Positions 26,009 to 36,216 are shown, counted from the first letter of the stretch. The stretch is 64,000 nt of DNA from Thermosporothrix hazakensis (GCF_003253565.1 NZ_QKUF01000022.1:35971-99970); one strand, 5' to 3'. Translations and numbers: made by a program. Notes: generated by a model from the letters alone, not told the origin.

Positions 26009-27721
26009 TCACTGGGGCAAATACAACCAGTATCCCTCTAACGAGATCCGCTTGTATTTGCGCCCGGTCTGCTGAAAGTAACGCTCAATGTTTTTATGCA
26101 CAACAGAATTGGCGGGCGAGATATCTGTTCCCGGTACATATTTCGAGGAGGCCGAGAACAGATATGCCGCCTTCGGATCATGCTGTACCAGTTCCAGATA
26201 GCCCGGCACGCGGTTTCGCCCGGGCTTCAGCTCATCACTCACCCCGACACAGGCAATGCGTTCCTGCGAGAGAAACGAAAACTTATTGCACCCCCAATAG
26301 TCGGTGTAGATGCTCTTCACACCAAGCTGAACCAGCGTGTTCACAATACGCTCGTTTCGACGCGCAATTTCTATTGCCTGCGGCACTTCTCCAAATGCGG
26401 TCAGGAATGGGCCAATCAGCGACATCACAAGGACATAGGTCAGAATAAGGGCGCATCCGCCTTTGCCCACCAGTGCGGGCCAACGCTTTTTCTCGATCTG
26501 CGCCGTAATGCCCTGCCAGAGCCACCAGAAAAGCGCGGGCAAACAGACCAGCAAACCAATGACATACCGTGCATGCACGTCAGGATCATGTAGAGAACCA
26601 TTGCTAAATGCATACATATAAATCGTCAACAAAGCGGCGCCGAGCAGGCCAGCGTGTAAGATTGCCCGCCGCCATTGAAGCTGTGCCTGTTCCTCTCCTG
26701 GCGCCTGCCGCCCCTGCCTCCATGTGCGCCAGAGCGTCCAACAAGCCAGGCAGAGCGCGATCAAAAAGACGGCGCAATAGCCAAACCCCCACAGATCCAT
26801 CAGCACCTGACAGCGGCGCGTATACTGCACTACAGGAGCAAGGTAGACAAACTTGCCATACAGAGGACAGAAAGGCTCACCGGTCATCAACGGAATGCTG
26901 ATCCGAATCGTATTGAGCAAGCCTGTTATTTTCTGGCTCCAACTCAACTGTGAGCCACGCATGCTATTGAGCACCGACCACGAATCCTGGCCAGGCAGGG
27001 CATGCAGATTGTAATAGAGCAGCGGGAACGCGCCGATCCCCAGGCCGAGGAGCAAGAGCAACACAGGCCACCCGTGCAGGAACTCACGCCAGCAAACCAC
27101 AAACAGGACCACACCCGACATACAGACAAAAGGCGCGATCAGTAAGTCACTCCAGAGCGCACAGCCTGCCACAAGCCCCCAGAGCAAGTAGAGCGCAACT
27201 CGCCACCAGCGAAAGCTGCGTGGGCGGTAGGTCAGGACGAGCAGCGCAGAGAGCACAAACAGGAGCGAACCAAACAACAGCGTTTCAGTATAGCCTCCAA
27301 TCGCGCTCAACTCGCGTGCCATGACATAGCCAGAGCCCAGACACAGCAGGAGCAAGGAGAACAGAGCCCATCCCCGGGTATAGAGCAAGCGTGCAAGAAT
27401 ATAGGAACTTGCTAAAAAGAGCGCAAAGAGAACGACCAGACCCAACCGCAGCGCGAAGAGCGATGGGCCAAAGAGATGGAAAAAAAGGGCCCCCAGGAAC
27501 GCCTGATGAGACCCCATATAGTGTTGACCATAATAAAAAATGGGAAGATCGCCGTGATAGGCAATGCGTAACGCCATAATACCAATCGTGCCTTCATCAC
27601 TATTGGTCCACGGCCACCCTAGAAAAATAAAGATACCACGCATAATACTCGCGGCAAGAATCAAAGAAAAGGCAAGCACATCATGCCTGCCCAGATGAGA
27701 TGATTTCATGGTTGTTTCCAT
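26009..27721 (-). CDS. GT-C fold membrane glycosyltransferase (PMT/ArnT-like)
   Basis: 570 residues from the ATG at 27721, which has AAGGA five bases upstream (an ATG at 27736 adds five residues without a site). Roughly ten membrane helices and a C-terminal outer domain. After helix 1 the loop reads WTNSDEGTIGIMALRIAYHG with the acidic pair expected of GT-C enzymes that use polyprenyl-phosphate sugars, then PIFYYGQHYMGSHQAFLGAL. The exact family (GT39, GT83 or a relative) cannot be fixed by eye. It lies 42 bases after a receiver gene on the same strand, so it may belong to the kinase-receiver operon. Confidence 0.82.
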   Translation of the reverse strand: METTMKSSHLGRHDVLAFSLILAASIMRGIFIFLGWPWTNSDEGTIGIMALRIAYHGDLPIFYYGQHYMGSHQAFLGALFFHLFGPSLFALRLGLVVLFALFLASSYILARLLYTRGWALFSLLLLCLGSGYVMARELSAIGGYTETLLFGSLLFVLSALLVLTYRPRSFRWWRVALYLLWGLVAGCALWSDLLIAPFVCMSGVVLFVVCWREFLHGWPVLLLLLGLGIGAFPLLYYNLHALPGQDSWSVLNSMRGSQLSWSQKITGLLNTIRISIPLMTGEPFCPLYGKFVYLAPVVQYTRRCQVLMDLWGFGYCAVFLIALCLACWTLWRTWRQGRQAPGEEQAQLQWRRAILHAGLLGAALLTIYMYAFSNGSLHDPDVHARYVIGLLVCLPALFWWLWQGITAQIEKKRWPALVGKGGCALILTYVLVMSLIGPFLTAFGEVPQAIEIARRNERIVNTLVQLGVKSIYTDYWGCNKFSFLSQERIACVGVSDELKPGRNRVPGYLELVQHDPKAAYLFSASSKYVPGTDISPANSVVHKNIERYFQQTGRKYKRISLEGYWLYLPQ

Positions 27722-27763
27722 ATATTCCTTTTTCATTTACTCAATGACAGAAACATCCATCTT

Positions 27764-28144
27764 TTAGCCTGTGAGCATGTATGGTTCAAGCACCTGCATC
27801 ACGTCATCTACTGTAAACGGTTTTGGCATGGTTGCATCAACCTGAAGCGCGGAAATATCCACCATATTATCAAGGGCAGACATCAGCACAATCACGTGCC
27901 GCTGACGCACCTCCGGTTCAGCCAGTAGCTGTCGGCATACCTCTCGACCATCCATGACAGGCATCAGCATATCCATAAAAACCAGAAAGTTTCCATCTCT
28001 GCGCAAGATCTCCAGCGCCTCACGCCCATTACGAGCCACAGAGATCGGATACGCCTCAAAACTGAGAATATCAACCATCATATCTCTGATAATAGGGTCA
28101 TCATCCACCACTAAGATCGCACTTGGCCTCTTCTGCACCTGCAT
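27764..28144 (-). CDS. Single-domain response regulator
   Basis: 126 residues from the ATG at 28144 (AGGAG just upstream). A receiver domain only: ILVVDDDPIIRDMMVDIL (acidic pair), LVFMDMLMPVMDG (phospho-acceptor Asp), VLMSALD (Ser/Thr switch) and TMPKPFTVDDV (Lys). No output domain. It begins one base after the stop of the GAF histidine kinase, so the two are certainly co-transcribed and probably a cognate pair, passing the signal by protein contact rather than DNA binding. Confidence 0.95.
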   Translation of the reverse strand: MQVQKRPSAILVVDDDPIIRDMMVDILSFEAYPISVARNGREALEILRRDGNFLVFMDMLMPVMDGREVCRQLLAEPEVRQRHVIVLMSALDNMVDISALQVDATMPKPFTVDDVMQVLEPYMLTG

Positions 28145-28145
28145 A

Positions 28146-30830
28146 TCACTCTCCTGTTTCAACTGGTGGCTCGACACGAGGAAGATAAAATGTGAAAACA
28201 GAACCTTCTTCAGGGTCACTGCTCGCCAGCCAGATCTTTCCCCCCATAGCCTCAACATAGCGGCGACAAATATACAACCCCAGACCCGACCCCCGAACCG
28301 GCGTCGTCAGTGAACGCGGTGCCCTGACAAACTTCTCGAAGATGCGCTGCTGATCCTCTGGCAACACACCTTCTCCCTGATCCTTGACAGAGATCAACAC
28401 AACAGGAATATCCCCCTGTTCTACCAGCAACATTGGGTCTTCCTGGTCTTCCGGCAACCTCTCCGCCACCTTCGCAAGCGTTGTCTCCTCGGCAAAAACC
28501 GTAATCTCGCTTTTTGCCGGCGAGTATTTTGCAGCATTATCAAGCAAATTGACCATCACCTGACGAAAGTGGAGCGCATCAGCATTCACCCACAAGTGCT
28601 TGTCTATCCGCAGGCGGATCTTCTGCTCAATATTGAACAAGAGCATCCTGGCAGCAATCTCCGCCACTGTTCGGACCTGTACCGCCTCAAACTTAAGCTC
28701 CAACTTCTTGTCAACGGCTCCCAGTTTTGCGGCATCCGTCATGTTATCAATGAGATTCTGTAGTTGCTGCGCTGCGGTACTGATCTTGGTTGCAAACCGG
28801 AGAATATCCTGCGATGAAGCACGAGAGCTCTGCCGTTTTAGCAGGGTCGAATAGCCGATAATCGCGCTCATGGGCGTGCGTAGCTCATGCGATGCAGTCA
28901 CCATAAACTCATCTTTGAGCTTGTCCATGCGCTGCAATTCTGCATACGCCTCCTCACGCTGCTCAACAAGCTGAGCGTTCCGAATCGCGCTGGCCGCCTG
29001 GGCACAAATGGCAAGCAACATGCCCACATCCTTCGGACGGAAGTTTCTGCTCTCTCTCGGTACAGAGACCGAAAGCAGGCCGATAAAATCTTCCTGAAAG
29101 AACATCGGTATCATCAACATCTGTTGATCGGGGAGGGCACGCAGGAACAGGGCTCCCCCTTCGTCGCTCAACTGTGCCAGCTCTTCCAGCTTGGGCGGGT
29201 CAAGATAGAAAAACGAGGACTCGTTTACCAGTTGCTGCAAAAAGGTATCTTGAAACGGCAGACGGATCAAGCGGATCAGCGCCTCGTGCTCGCCCTTATT
29301 ATAGGGCGGCTCAATCGCCGGGCGTCCACTGCCATCGTCAAGCTGGCTGACACTCGGAGGGCCATACATCGCCTGGGCAACCAGCTCTTCTTTGGTGGGC
29401 GAGAGCTGGAAGAACACACAGAGATCCACCCGTACCAGACTGGCAACCTTCTCCACAAAGGTATTGAGCAGTGCATTGACATCCAGCACCGAGCCAATGG
29501 ACTGCAACGCGCTGTTAATCGCGGCAAGCTGTGCCTCACGTTGACGAGCATCACGCAGAAGATGCCGGTCACGCTCATAAAGCTTGGCGTTCTCGAAGCT
29601 TACAGTGACTATCTGAATCATTGTTTCCAGAACCTGTATTTCCTCTACATGATATGCGTGTGGACGCTTACTTGTAAGGCACAATGAGCCTGTAACCCGA
29701 TTAAACATTTTCATTGGCAAGAAAAGAAACGATTGAGCGCTGCGTTGGTCTCCCCAGGTACCCATCAGTAATTCTTGATACTGCTCTCGAAGTCGGGCAT
29801 CCTGAGCGGGCGAAAAGTTCAGGCGAAGCAGCTCGTTGTGGGCCACCTGCTGCGCCACAGTCCACCACATCGGGCGGTCCTCTTTTTTCGAGATTACCGG
29901 TTGCTCAGCCAGATTCGCGACAGAGTGACCATCGATCACCGCAAAGATATCGTAGATTCCCTCAGTATCCCGATCGTATAGCGTCAATAACATTGCCGAG
30001 ACATCAACCACCTGAGTCGTAAACTGATAGATCTTGCCAACCAGCTCCGAGAGCTTGACCGTGGCAGGAAACGCGGTACTGATATTCTGCAAATGCTCAA
30101 GGTACTCGCTCGTCCGCTGCTGAAGCCGCTTCAGGCGCTCATTTTGTAGATAGAGCGAGATACGCTCAACATATTGCAGTGCCTCGGCTCGCTGTCGCTG
30201 CTGAAAGCCCGCGCCCAGGCCGGAAATGATCTGATACAGAACCACAACCCCTTCAACACGAGAGGGAGCGGCCTCATCACCATAGAGCACATCAACCGGG
30301 GTACCTTCCTGAACAGGCACAACCAGATATGACGTAGGAGGGATATCAATATGCAGCTTCAGGGGCTGCCCGTGATGGAAGATCGAGAGGTACTCTTCAT
30401 GGCTCAAGATATAGGCTTCATTTCTCTGCCAGGCCTGCCCGATTACATCCTGACCACGCGCAAAAGCCGTCCCTACCGCGAACAGCTCACACTGCGGAGG
30501 AAGCACATCTTCAATCTCATCCATTGCAGGGCTTTCCTGTCGCAGATAACCGGAAGGAGTGGGAGCGATATCCTTTTGCAGATGCATTGAAATACGCCTC
30601 CGAGGAACTCGAAGACCCAACCCGCCCGCTTCAACATACACACTTGCATTCCGCACACGAACATGGGCCTGCACAACCATACGATCCTGACTCTCGTCAT
30701 AGAGCGCGATACAGGCTCCCTGTGCGGAAAATTGCGCCATCATCTGTTGTAAAAGGAAACGCAAGAGTGGCAACAAATAGGTCCGGTTCCTGGATGCGTC
30801 AGGACTTTCCCAGGCAGAGGCAGAAGCCAT
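28146..30830 (-). CDS. Multi-GAF sensor histidine kinase
   Basis: 894 residues with no membrane helices. Three GAF-like sensor modules at about residues 20-230, 255-425 and 435-625, a HisKA dimerisation helix with ASHELRTPMSAIIGYSTLL (phospho-His near residue 647), and a HATPase domain with N box MVNLLDNAAKYSP, G1 VKDQGEGVLP, F box IFEKFVRA and G2 RGSGLGLYICRRYVEAMGG. The GAF domains suggest a soluble small ligand, redox or light cue; no bilin-binding cysteine stands out. GGAGGG precedes the ATG. The receiver gene follows after one base. Confidence 0.94.
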   Translation of the reverse strand: MASASAWESPDASRNRTYLLPLLRFLLQQMMAQFSAQGACIALYDESQDRMVVQAHVRVRNASVYVEAGGLGLRVPRRRISMHLQKDIAPTPSGYLRQESPAMDEIEDVLPPQCELFAVGTAFARGQDVIGQAWQRNEAYILSHEEYLSIFHHGQPLKLHIDIPPTSYLVVPVQEGTPVDVLYGDEAAPSRVEGVVVLYQIISGLGAGFQQRQRAEALQYVERISLYLQNERLKRLQQRTSEYLEHLQNISTAFPATVKLSELVGKIYQFTTQVVDVSAMLLTLYDRDTEGIYDIFAVIDGHSVANLAEQPVISKKEDRPMWWTVAQQVAHNELLRLNFSPAQDARLREQYQELLMGTWGDQRSAQSFLFLPMKMFNRVTGSLCLTSKRPHAYHVEEIQVLETMIQIVTVSFENAKLYERDRHLLRDARQREAQLAAINSALQSIGSVLDVNALLNTFVEKVASLVRVDLCVFFQLSPTKEELVAQAMYGPPSVSQLDDGSGRPAIEPPYNKGEHEALIRLIRLPFQDTFLQQLVNESSFFYLDPPKLEELAQLSDEGGALFLRALPDQQMLMIPMFFQEDFIGLLSVSVPRESRNFRPKDVGMLLAICAQAASAIRNAQLVEQREEAYAELQRMDKLKDEFMVTASHELRTPMSAIIGYSTLLKRQSSRASSQDILRFATKISTAAQQLQNLIDNMTDAAKLGAVDKKLELKFEAVQVRTVAEIAARMLLFNIEQKIRLRIDKHLWVNADALHFRQVMVNLLDNAAKYSPAKSEITVFAEETTLAKVAERLPEDQEDPMLLVEQGDIPVVLISVKDQGEGVLPEDQQRIFEKFVRAPRSLTTPVRGSGLGLYICRRYVEAMGGKIWLASSDPEEGSVFTFYLPRVEPPVETGE

Positions 30831-31030
30831 ATGTTTTCCCTCCTCGGTCTCGATCCTTCCTCAGGCCTAATCTCTATCAGTTTCTCTCGATTCAGTACAG
30901 CCTAGCATATCATATCTGCTATGCTAAGTGTAGTGCAGGGGAGGTGTAAATGTTGACAAGTAGCACATTTGGGCCTGGACGCTTACTTTCACTCGGAATA
31001 GATCTACTATTTCCGTGTCAACAGGAGCCA

Positions 31031-31071
31031 AAAAAGGAAAGCGGGTGATCCATTCTCGACCACCCGCTTTC
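31031..31071 (-). terminator. Terminator of the LysM-CHAP gene
   Basis: 11-bp stem GAAAGCGGGTG/CACCCGCTTTC with a 13-base loop, followed on the minus strand by CCTTTTTT. Confidence 0.85.
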
Positions 31072-31098
31072 AGATATAGACGTACGTCTATGTATCAA

Positions 31099-31851
31099 TT
31101 AGTAGACAAAAGCAACGCCGCTTCCAGGGTAAATAGTAGAGTAAGAAACACTCCAGGGATTGGCACCCCAGTTCATGTTACTGACTGTTACAGAGCCGTC
31201 AGCATTGATGCTTTCAACGATACCGACATGACCGAGCCAGGAAGCTCCCTGTACGTTGGCCTGCAGGACAACAACAGCACCACGCACCGGTGTGTAGGAA
31301 ACGTTCCAACCGAACTCGCGAGCGCGGTCAACCCACTGCCAGGCGTTAGAGTTGGTCGTCCAGGGAACATAATATCCATGCAACTGATGGAAGCGTTCAT
31401 TCGCCCACCATGTGCACTGCCCATAAGGGAAATAGTTTCCACTTCCGTGCGTGCGGTTCGCCGTATAGGAGATTGTGCTGACGTTAGAAGGTGTTGTCCC
31501 CTGGGAAGAGCCACCACCATTGTTGGAAACGCTGCCAGACTGCTTACCAGGAATACAGACGTGTTGATCAACGTAAATCAGGTCCGGATTCGGCAACTTG
31601 TTGTAGGTCGCCAGGTTCTGATAGTTGGTGCCATACTGCATAGCAATAGCGCCCAACGTATCGCCCGGGCGTACAACATATGTCTGATCTCCGGTGCTAC
31701 AAAGACCTGCCGCAAACGTGCTTGCGATCTGATCTCCAAATACACCAAAGGCACCGATCAGCAGCGCTCCAATAATGGCAAGGTTTGTGATAGCAAGTTT
31801 TGCAACGCTGCGTTTCTTGCAATACTGCCAGATTGTCTGCAATCTGTTCAT
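31099..31851 (-). CDS. Secreted LysM-CHAP domain protein (peptidoglycan amidase-like)
   Basis: 250 residues from the ATG at 31851, supported by GGAGG ten bases upstream. A basic N-terminus and hydrophobic helix (about 18-45, LAITNLAIIGALLIGAFGVF) serve as signal or anchor. LysM follows at about 57-103 (TYVVRPGDTLGAIAMQYGTN), then a Gly/Ser/Thr linker, then a CHAP domain with the active cysteine in YFPYGQCTWWANERF and histidine in GHVGIVESINADGSVTV. LysM binds peptidoglycan and CHAP cleaves amide bonds in it, so a role in wall remodelling is likely. Unlinked to the kinase gene downstream because of the strong terminator. Confidence 0.92.
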   Translation of the reverse strand: MNRLQTIWQYCKKRSVAKLAITNLAIIGALLIGAFGVFGDQIASTFAAGLCSTGDQTYVVRPGDTLGAIAMQYGTNYQNLATYNKLPNPDLIYVDQHVCIPGKQSGSVSNNGGGSSQGTTPSNVSTISYTANRTHGSGNYFPYGQCTWWANERFHQLHGYYVPWTTNSNAWQWVDRAREFGWNVSYTPVRGAVVVLQANVQGASWLGHVGIVESINADGSVTVSNMNWGANPWSVSYSTIYPGSGVAFVY

Positions 31852-32034
31852 CGATTGTTTGCCTCCATCTTTTTTCCATTGCGTGTATATGGCAGTCCCG
31901 TTATCTGCCCGCGCTATCAAGCGCGTATACACTGATGCAAATCCTTTGATGAGGCAATATTAACACAAGCAATCGATGAAACACTATGAAACACTATGAA
32001 TCTAGGAGAAATGGCCTATAGGCTAAAGGACCTC

Positions 32035-33648
32035 CTACACTTCACCATAGACGATTTTCCCACCGAGAATAGTTGCCTGGACCCCATTCTCACTCATCTT
32101 CTCCTGGGGTACGTGCACTATATCATCTCGGAGCACAACTGCGTCGCCAAGCTTCCCAACCGTAATGGAGCCCTTCAGCTTCTCTTCTGCTCCTGCATAC
32201 GCCGCACCAAGCGTATACCCCCAGAGCGCGTTACTCACAGAAAGCGCCTGATCTGGCAACCAGGAAGGACGTCTTGACTCGGGATCGGAGCGTACAGTTG
32301 CCGCATAGAGAATATGCAAGGGATCAAATGTTTCCACTGGCGCATCTGAGCCAAGCGCAATCGGGATTCCCATTTCGTGCATAGTGCGATAGGCATAGGC
32401 ATAGCGATGGCGCTTACCCCAGTACCGTACAGCCAGATCACGATCAGCAACCGCATGATAGGGCTGAATGGAGGCAACGACGCCCAGGCGGCGCATGCGC
32501 TCAAGGTCGGTCCGTGCAATCAACTGAACATGTTCCAGCCGATAACGCAAGCCCCGTTCTGGATCATAGGGCCTTCCCTGCTCGGCCAGCCAGCGCTGTG
32601 CATATTCAATTGAGTTCAGTGCCACGCGGGCCGCTCTGTCACCAATCGCATGAATGGCAACCATCAAACCTAAATCACTGGCATCGCGCACAACAGCCTG
32701 CATCTCGTTTTCAGGAATCGAGAGAATACCAAAATTCCCGGGGTTCCCCTCAAAACTTTCCAGCATTGCCGCCGTCTGTGAACCAAGCGTGCCATCCGCA
32801 AAAATCTTGATCCCGGTCACCCGCAACAGGTCATTGTCCTCGTTCTTGATCCCTCGCTCGCGCAACTGAGGCAGGAGCTGACGGGGCAACACCATCTGTA
32901 CGCGCACCCCAAGTTTGCCTTCATCACGCAATTGCTGAAAGATCTGTAGCGTATCCTCTCCCTCAATATCGTGAATAGAGGTAATACCCGACCGCTGCAA
33001 CTTTTGCAATGCCTCTTCAATCAGGAGCCGATCCAGCTCAGGATCTGACTTTTCGACAACGCGATACATCAGTGAGGTCGCGCCTTCTTCCTGCAAGATG
33101 CCAGTTGGCTCACCTGAGCCATCACGCAAGATTGCCCCGGTCTCCGGCTCCGGCGTCTCGGCTGTGATTCCAGCCTTCTGTAGTGCCAGCGAGTTCACCC
33201 AGAGCAAATGACCGTCTTTGCTCCAAAGCACAACAGGATGATGAGGTGCTGCCGCGTCTAGCGAAGCCTTCGTTGGAAAACGACCACCGGGCCACAAATT
33301 CTTATCCCAACGTCCTCCCTGAATCCAGCGCCCCGGCGGTGTCTTTGCAGCACGCTGTCGCACCAGCTCCGCGACCTCATCTTCTGAGGACGCGTTCTCT
33401 GCATCGATATGATATGCGCGATACGCGGTGCTCATCAGATGGATATGCGCATCAATAAAGCCGGGAAGAACGGTTCGCCCCTTGATATCAATCAACTCAG
33501 CATGTTGGCCGCCAACACGTCGCACCTCGTCATTGCTGCCAACGGCCAGAATTCGGCCACTGACATCATCGATTGCCATCGCCTGAGCGCGTGGCTGTAA
33601 CGCATCCATCGTGTAGATGTTGCCATTGAGAAAAAGCACTGTTGTCAT
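32035..33648 (-). CDS. Amidohydrolase family 3 enzyme (YtcJ-like)
   Basis: 537 residues: N-terminal beta domain (LFLNGNIYTMDALQPRAQAM), then the metal-binding GFIDAHIHL motif and a long TIM barrel with GGRWDKNLWPGGRFPTKASL, AIHAIGDRAARVALNSIEYA, RLEHVQLIARTDLERM and ALGSDAPVETFDPLHILYAA, closing with the usual C-terminal strand (GKLGDAVVLRDDI). Relatives hydrolyse exocyclic N-formyl or amide groups, but YtcJ substrates are mostly unknown. SD site GGAGAGGG precedes the ATG. The alpha/beta-hydrolase gene lies 23 bases upstream on the same strand, so they probably form a two-gene operon. Confidence 0.92.
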   Translation of the reverse strand: MTTVLFLNGNIYTMDALQPRAQAMAIDDVSGRILAVGSNDEVRRVGGQHAELIDIKGRTVLPGFIDAHIHLMSTAYRAYHIDAENASSEDEVAELVRQRAAKTPPGRWIQGGRWDKNLWPGGRFPTKASLDAAAPHHPVVLWSKDGHLLWVNSLALQKAGITAETPEPETGAILRDGSGEPTGILQEEGATSLMYRVVEKSDPELDRLLIEEALQKLQRSGITSIHDIEGEDTLQIFQQLRDEGKLGVRVQMVLPRQLLPQLRERGIKNEDNDLLRVTGIKIFADGTLGSQTAAMLESFEGNPGNFGILSIPENEMQAVVRDASDLGLMVAIHAIGDRAARVALNSIEYAQRWLAEQGRPYDPERGLRYRLEHVQLIARTDLERMRRLGVVASIQPYHAVADRDLAVRYWGKRHRYAYAYRTMHEMGIPIALGSDAPVETFDPLHILYAATVRSDPESRRPSWLPDQALSVSNALWGYTLGAAYAGAEEKLKGSITVGKLGDAVVLRDDIVHVPQEKMSENGVQATILGGKIVYGEV

Positions 33649-33671
33649 CTGTCAACCCTCTCCAAGAATAG

Positions 33672-34610
33672 TCAGAGTTCTGCAACAAAACTGGCTACAG
33701 CCTGCGCAAGTGTTTGCGGGTGTTGTAGCTGAATATCGTGATTGGCCCCGGGCATCCAGAGCACCGAGCACCGCCGAATAGCCCGGGCAACCTGAGCCGC
33801 CATATAGCCTTTTGCCGCGGCGAACTCGGCGGCCGTCTCCAATCGTTCCGGCGGATCACCATCCGGCTTCGGTTCAGGCGCTGCTGGCACCAACAGAACC
33901 GGACAGGAAAGCTTACTATAATAGAGCAGCGCCCGGTCCTCCCACAGTGATTCTCGAATCTGTCTTCCATGTTCACGCTGTAACCGCTCTTCCACGCTCC
34001 CATCAGGCAACTGCTGCACATAGCTGAGTATAATATTTTCTATCTCGGGAGACCAGAACACCTCCATCTCCGCTTTCATCGCCTCAAGAAAATGATTCAG
34101 CGAGGCATAATGGCGATCAGGGCCCTTCTCACTTGCCCGAATGAAACGATCATGGGTCATACCAGGCCAGTGTCTGGGCTCTACATGAGGACAATCAACC
34201 AGCACAAGATGGCTGACCAGCGCCGGATGTCGTGCAGCCAGTACCAGCGCCACACGTGCCCCCCAACCATGTCCGACCAGTGCCACCTGACCAAGCCCCA
34301 GAGCCGCCATCCCGTGGACCACATCTTCCGCCACGGTCACAAGGTCATAACCCGCCTCCGGCTGCTCACTCAATCCGTGCCCGCGCAGGTCAAAGGCGAT
34401 CACGAGATGTTTATGATAGAGGTGCTGTGCCACTAACTGCCAGGTATTGGCCGTGGCACTCAGCCCGTGCAACAAAACCAGAGGGATATTGTCCTCGGCA
34501 CTTTCACCTATCTCTCCCGGAGCAGTCTGAGCTGTCAACGAGGAATCCCATTCAAGGTAGTGCAGTCTGATAATCTCGGTGTTGACAAAGGCACTGCGAG
34601 GTTTTGTCAT
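33672..34610 (-). CDS. Alpha/beta-hydrolase fold protein lacking the nucleophilic serine
   Basis: 312 residues from the ATG at 34610 (AGGGA six bases upstream; the ATG five codons earlier has none). Fold landmarks: IPLVLLHGLSATANTWQLVA, VIAFDLRGHGLSEQPEAGYD, and the nucleophile elbow VALVGHGWGARVALVLAARH. The elbow reads G-H-G-W-G, so the position normally held by Ser (or Asp/Cys) is Gly, read directly from GGT at about 34271. The C-terminal histidine region (GANHDIQLQHP) is kept. It may be a non-hydrolytic member or use another residue. Probably co-transcribed with the amidohydrolase. Confidence 0.88.
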   Translation of the reverse strand: MTKPRSAFVNTEIIRLHYLEWDSSLTAQTAPGEIGESAEDNIPLVLLHGLSATANTWQLVAQHLYHKHLVIAFDLRGHGLSEQPEAGYDLVTVAEDVVHGMAALGLGQVALVGHGWGARVALVLAARHPALVSHLVLVDCPHVEPRHWPGMTHDRFIRASEKGPDRHYASLNHFLEAMKAEMEVFWSPEIENIILSYVQQLPDGSVEERLQREHGRQIRESLWEDRALLYYSKLSCPVLLVPAAPEPKPDGDPPERLETAAEFAAAKGYMAAQVARAIRRCSVLWMPGANHDIQLQHPQTLAQAVASFVAEL

Positions 34611-34968
34611 GGCTAATCCCTTCATAAAGCGAAACCGACACTCAATCCGTTTCGAGAAGAAAGCAAGGCCGTTTATGTCCCGCTTGTCAGCACCAGCGGT
34701 ACAGCTTTTCGTCGCTCAATTCGCTTCCATGAGGCAAACAAGCGCCGTCAGTACACGCACAGATCTGATCCCGGACGACAGGGAGATGCAATACGTGCCG
34801 GAACAGTGACAGGCAGAAAAGAAACGCTGGCCTCACATCACAAGAAGATCAACAGAACCCACTTACATGTTTTGAGATACCAGAATATCAGTACAACTCT
34901 TCTTCTATTGTACCCCATAAAGCCGGTCTACTCGCGCCTGACTCTGATGTTCTCGTGTTCTGCGCTCG
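34611..34968. other. Intergenic region
   Basis: 358 bases between two minus-strand genes. It should hold the promoter of the hydrolase-amidohydrolase pair. No hairpin terminator or other element is clear. Confidence 0.4.
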
Positions 34969-35991
34969 CTACTTCTGTCCGGGCAAGGGAGACGAAGCGC
35001 ACAACACCTTATATTTCGTGTTTCCTGCCACCTCAACCACTTTGCCATAACAGCTCTGCATGGTCGGCTCATATTTGAGAAAGCGATTCGCAACCAGATA
35101 AAAGCGCCCATTCCGCTGAAGCACCTGCGCCGACTCCCGGATAAAGCGCTCGGCAATGGTCGTCGTTTGGATGCCTCCCTGATGAAATGGAGGATTTGTC
35201 ACCACCAGATCAAACCGCTGCTCTCGAACTGCCTGCACTCCATCACCGGGTAAAACCGTAACATTACGCAGCCCGCTGTTGACAACAGCTTCCTGTGCTG
35301 CCGCCACCGCAGCCAGACTGACATCAATCATTGTGACATGGCCCTCTGACGCCTGACGAGCCAGATGCACACCAATAAAGCCAGCGCCACACCCCAGATC
35401 AAGCACGCGATCCTGTAGACGCACCGGCACCGCCTCAAGCAGCAGACGCGTTCCCTCATCCAGCCGACTATCAGCAAAGACAGGCAGCGCCTCCGGCTTC
35501 GGCAATGCCAGTCCCGGGGGACGGCGCGAGGCAATCACCCGCTGCCCCTTGCTCATCACCAGCGTCTCGCCATTGCCAAAAAGCTCCTGCATACGCCGCC
35601 CGATGCTCATAATACCTCTATCCTTCGCACCTGTGACATAGAGCGTTCCACCGGGGCGCAGGGCATAGGCCGCCACCTGCAACGCGTAATACATCCAGGC
35701 ATTGGAGGGCTGATAGAGCAGGTTCAACAGCGCAATATCTGCCGTTCCTTCCTTCTGATCTTGAAGATAGGCATGAAAAGGAACAAAGCGTGTGTGCTGT
35801 TCCGGTGAGAAAAGCTGCAAAGCCGCTGTAGCCGCAGCAAGGTTATCTTCCGCAAAAATGATCTCTGCACTCCCCGTTGCTTTCGCGGCAAGCTCCTGCA
35901 CAAAGGGGTCAGCCGCCGAATTGAGGATCAGCACTGTTTCCCGACCAGAAAGCGAGACACTTTCGCAAAACAGACATAACGGGCGTCTCAT
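34969..35991 (-). CDS. RsmC/RlmG-like class I methyltransferase
   Basis: 340 residues. The C-terminal half is a 'methyltransferase small' domain: LDLGCGAGFIGVHLARQA (SAM motif I), VTMIDVSLAAVAAAQEAV, and the catalytic FDLVVTNPPFHQG. The N-terminal half resembles a degenerate copy of the same fold, as in RsmC and RlmG, which methylate guanine in 16S and 23S rRNA. Length and two-domain order fit that group, but the exact target base cannot be assigned. AAGGAG lies seven bases before the ATG. Diverges from the structured-RNA locus. Confidence 0.88.
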   Translation of the reverse strand: MRRPLCLFCESVSLSGRETVLILNSAADPFVQELAAKATGSAEIIFAEDNLAAATAALQLFSPEQHTRFVPFHAYLQDQKEGTADIALLNLLYQPSNAWMYYALQVAAYALRPGGTLYVTGAKDRGIMSIGRRMQELFGNGETLVMSKGQRVIASRRPPGLALPKPEALPVFADSRLDEGTRLLLEAVPVRLQDRVLDLGCGAGFIGVHLARQASEGHVTMIDVSLAAVAAAQEAVVNSGLRNVTVLPGDGVQAVREQRFDLVVTNPPFHQGGIQTTTIAERFIRESAQVLQRNGRFYLVANRFLKYEPTMQSCYGKVVEVAGNTKYKVLCASSPLPGQK

Positions 35992-36216
35992 ACTCTCACT
36001 CCTTCAATCTAGCGTTCCAGCGATATCACCGCATAGCTTACGGGACCATCAGACGCTCGTCAATGAGCAAAATATGGTTGCGTTATAGCAACATAATAGC
36101 TAGAAAACATCTCTGTTAGCATAGATTTATAACAAGATGAAAAAAATGTAATCTCATTTCTTTTTGGTTTGCCTCCAAAAATGAAAAATTATTCATCATA
36201 CACGTTCTTCAATTCA

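Noticed and set aside
28887..29687. 266-codon plus-strand open frame
   Set aside because: Antisense to the histidine kinase GAF/HisKA region.
31015..31935. 306-codon plus-strand open frame
   Set aside because: Antisense to the LysM-CHAP gene, whose motifs are unmistakable.
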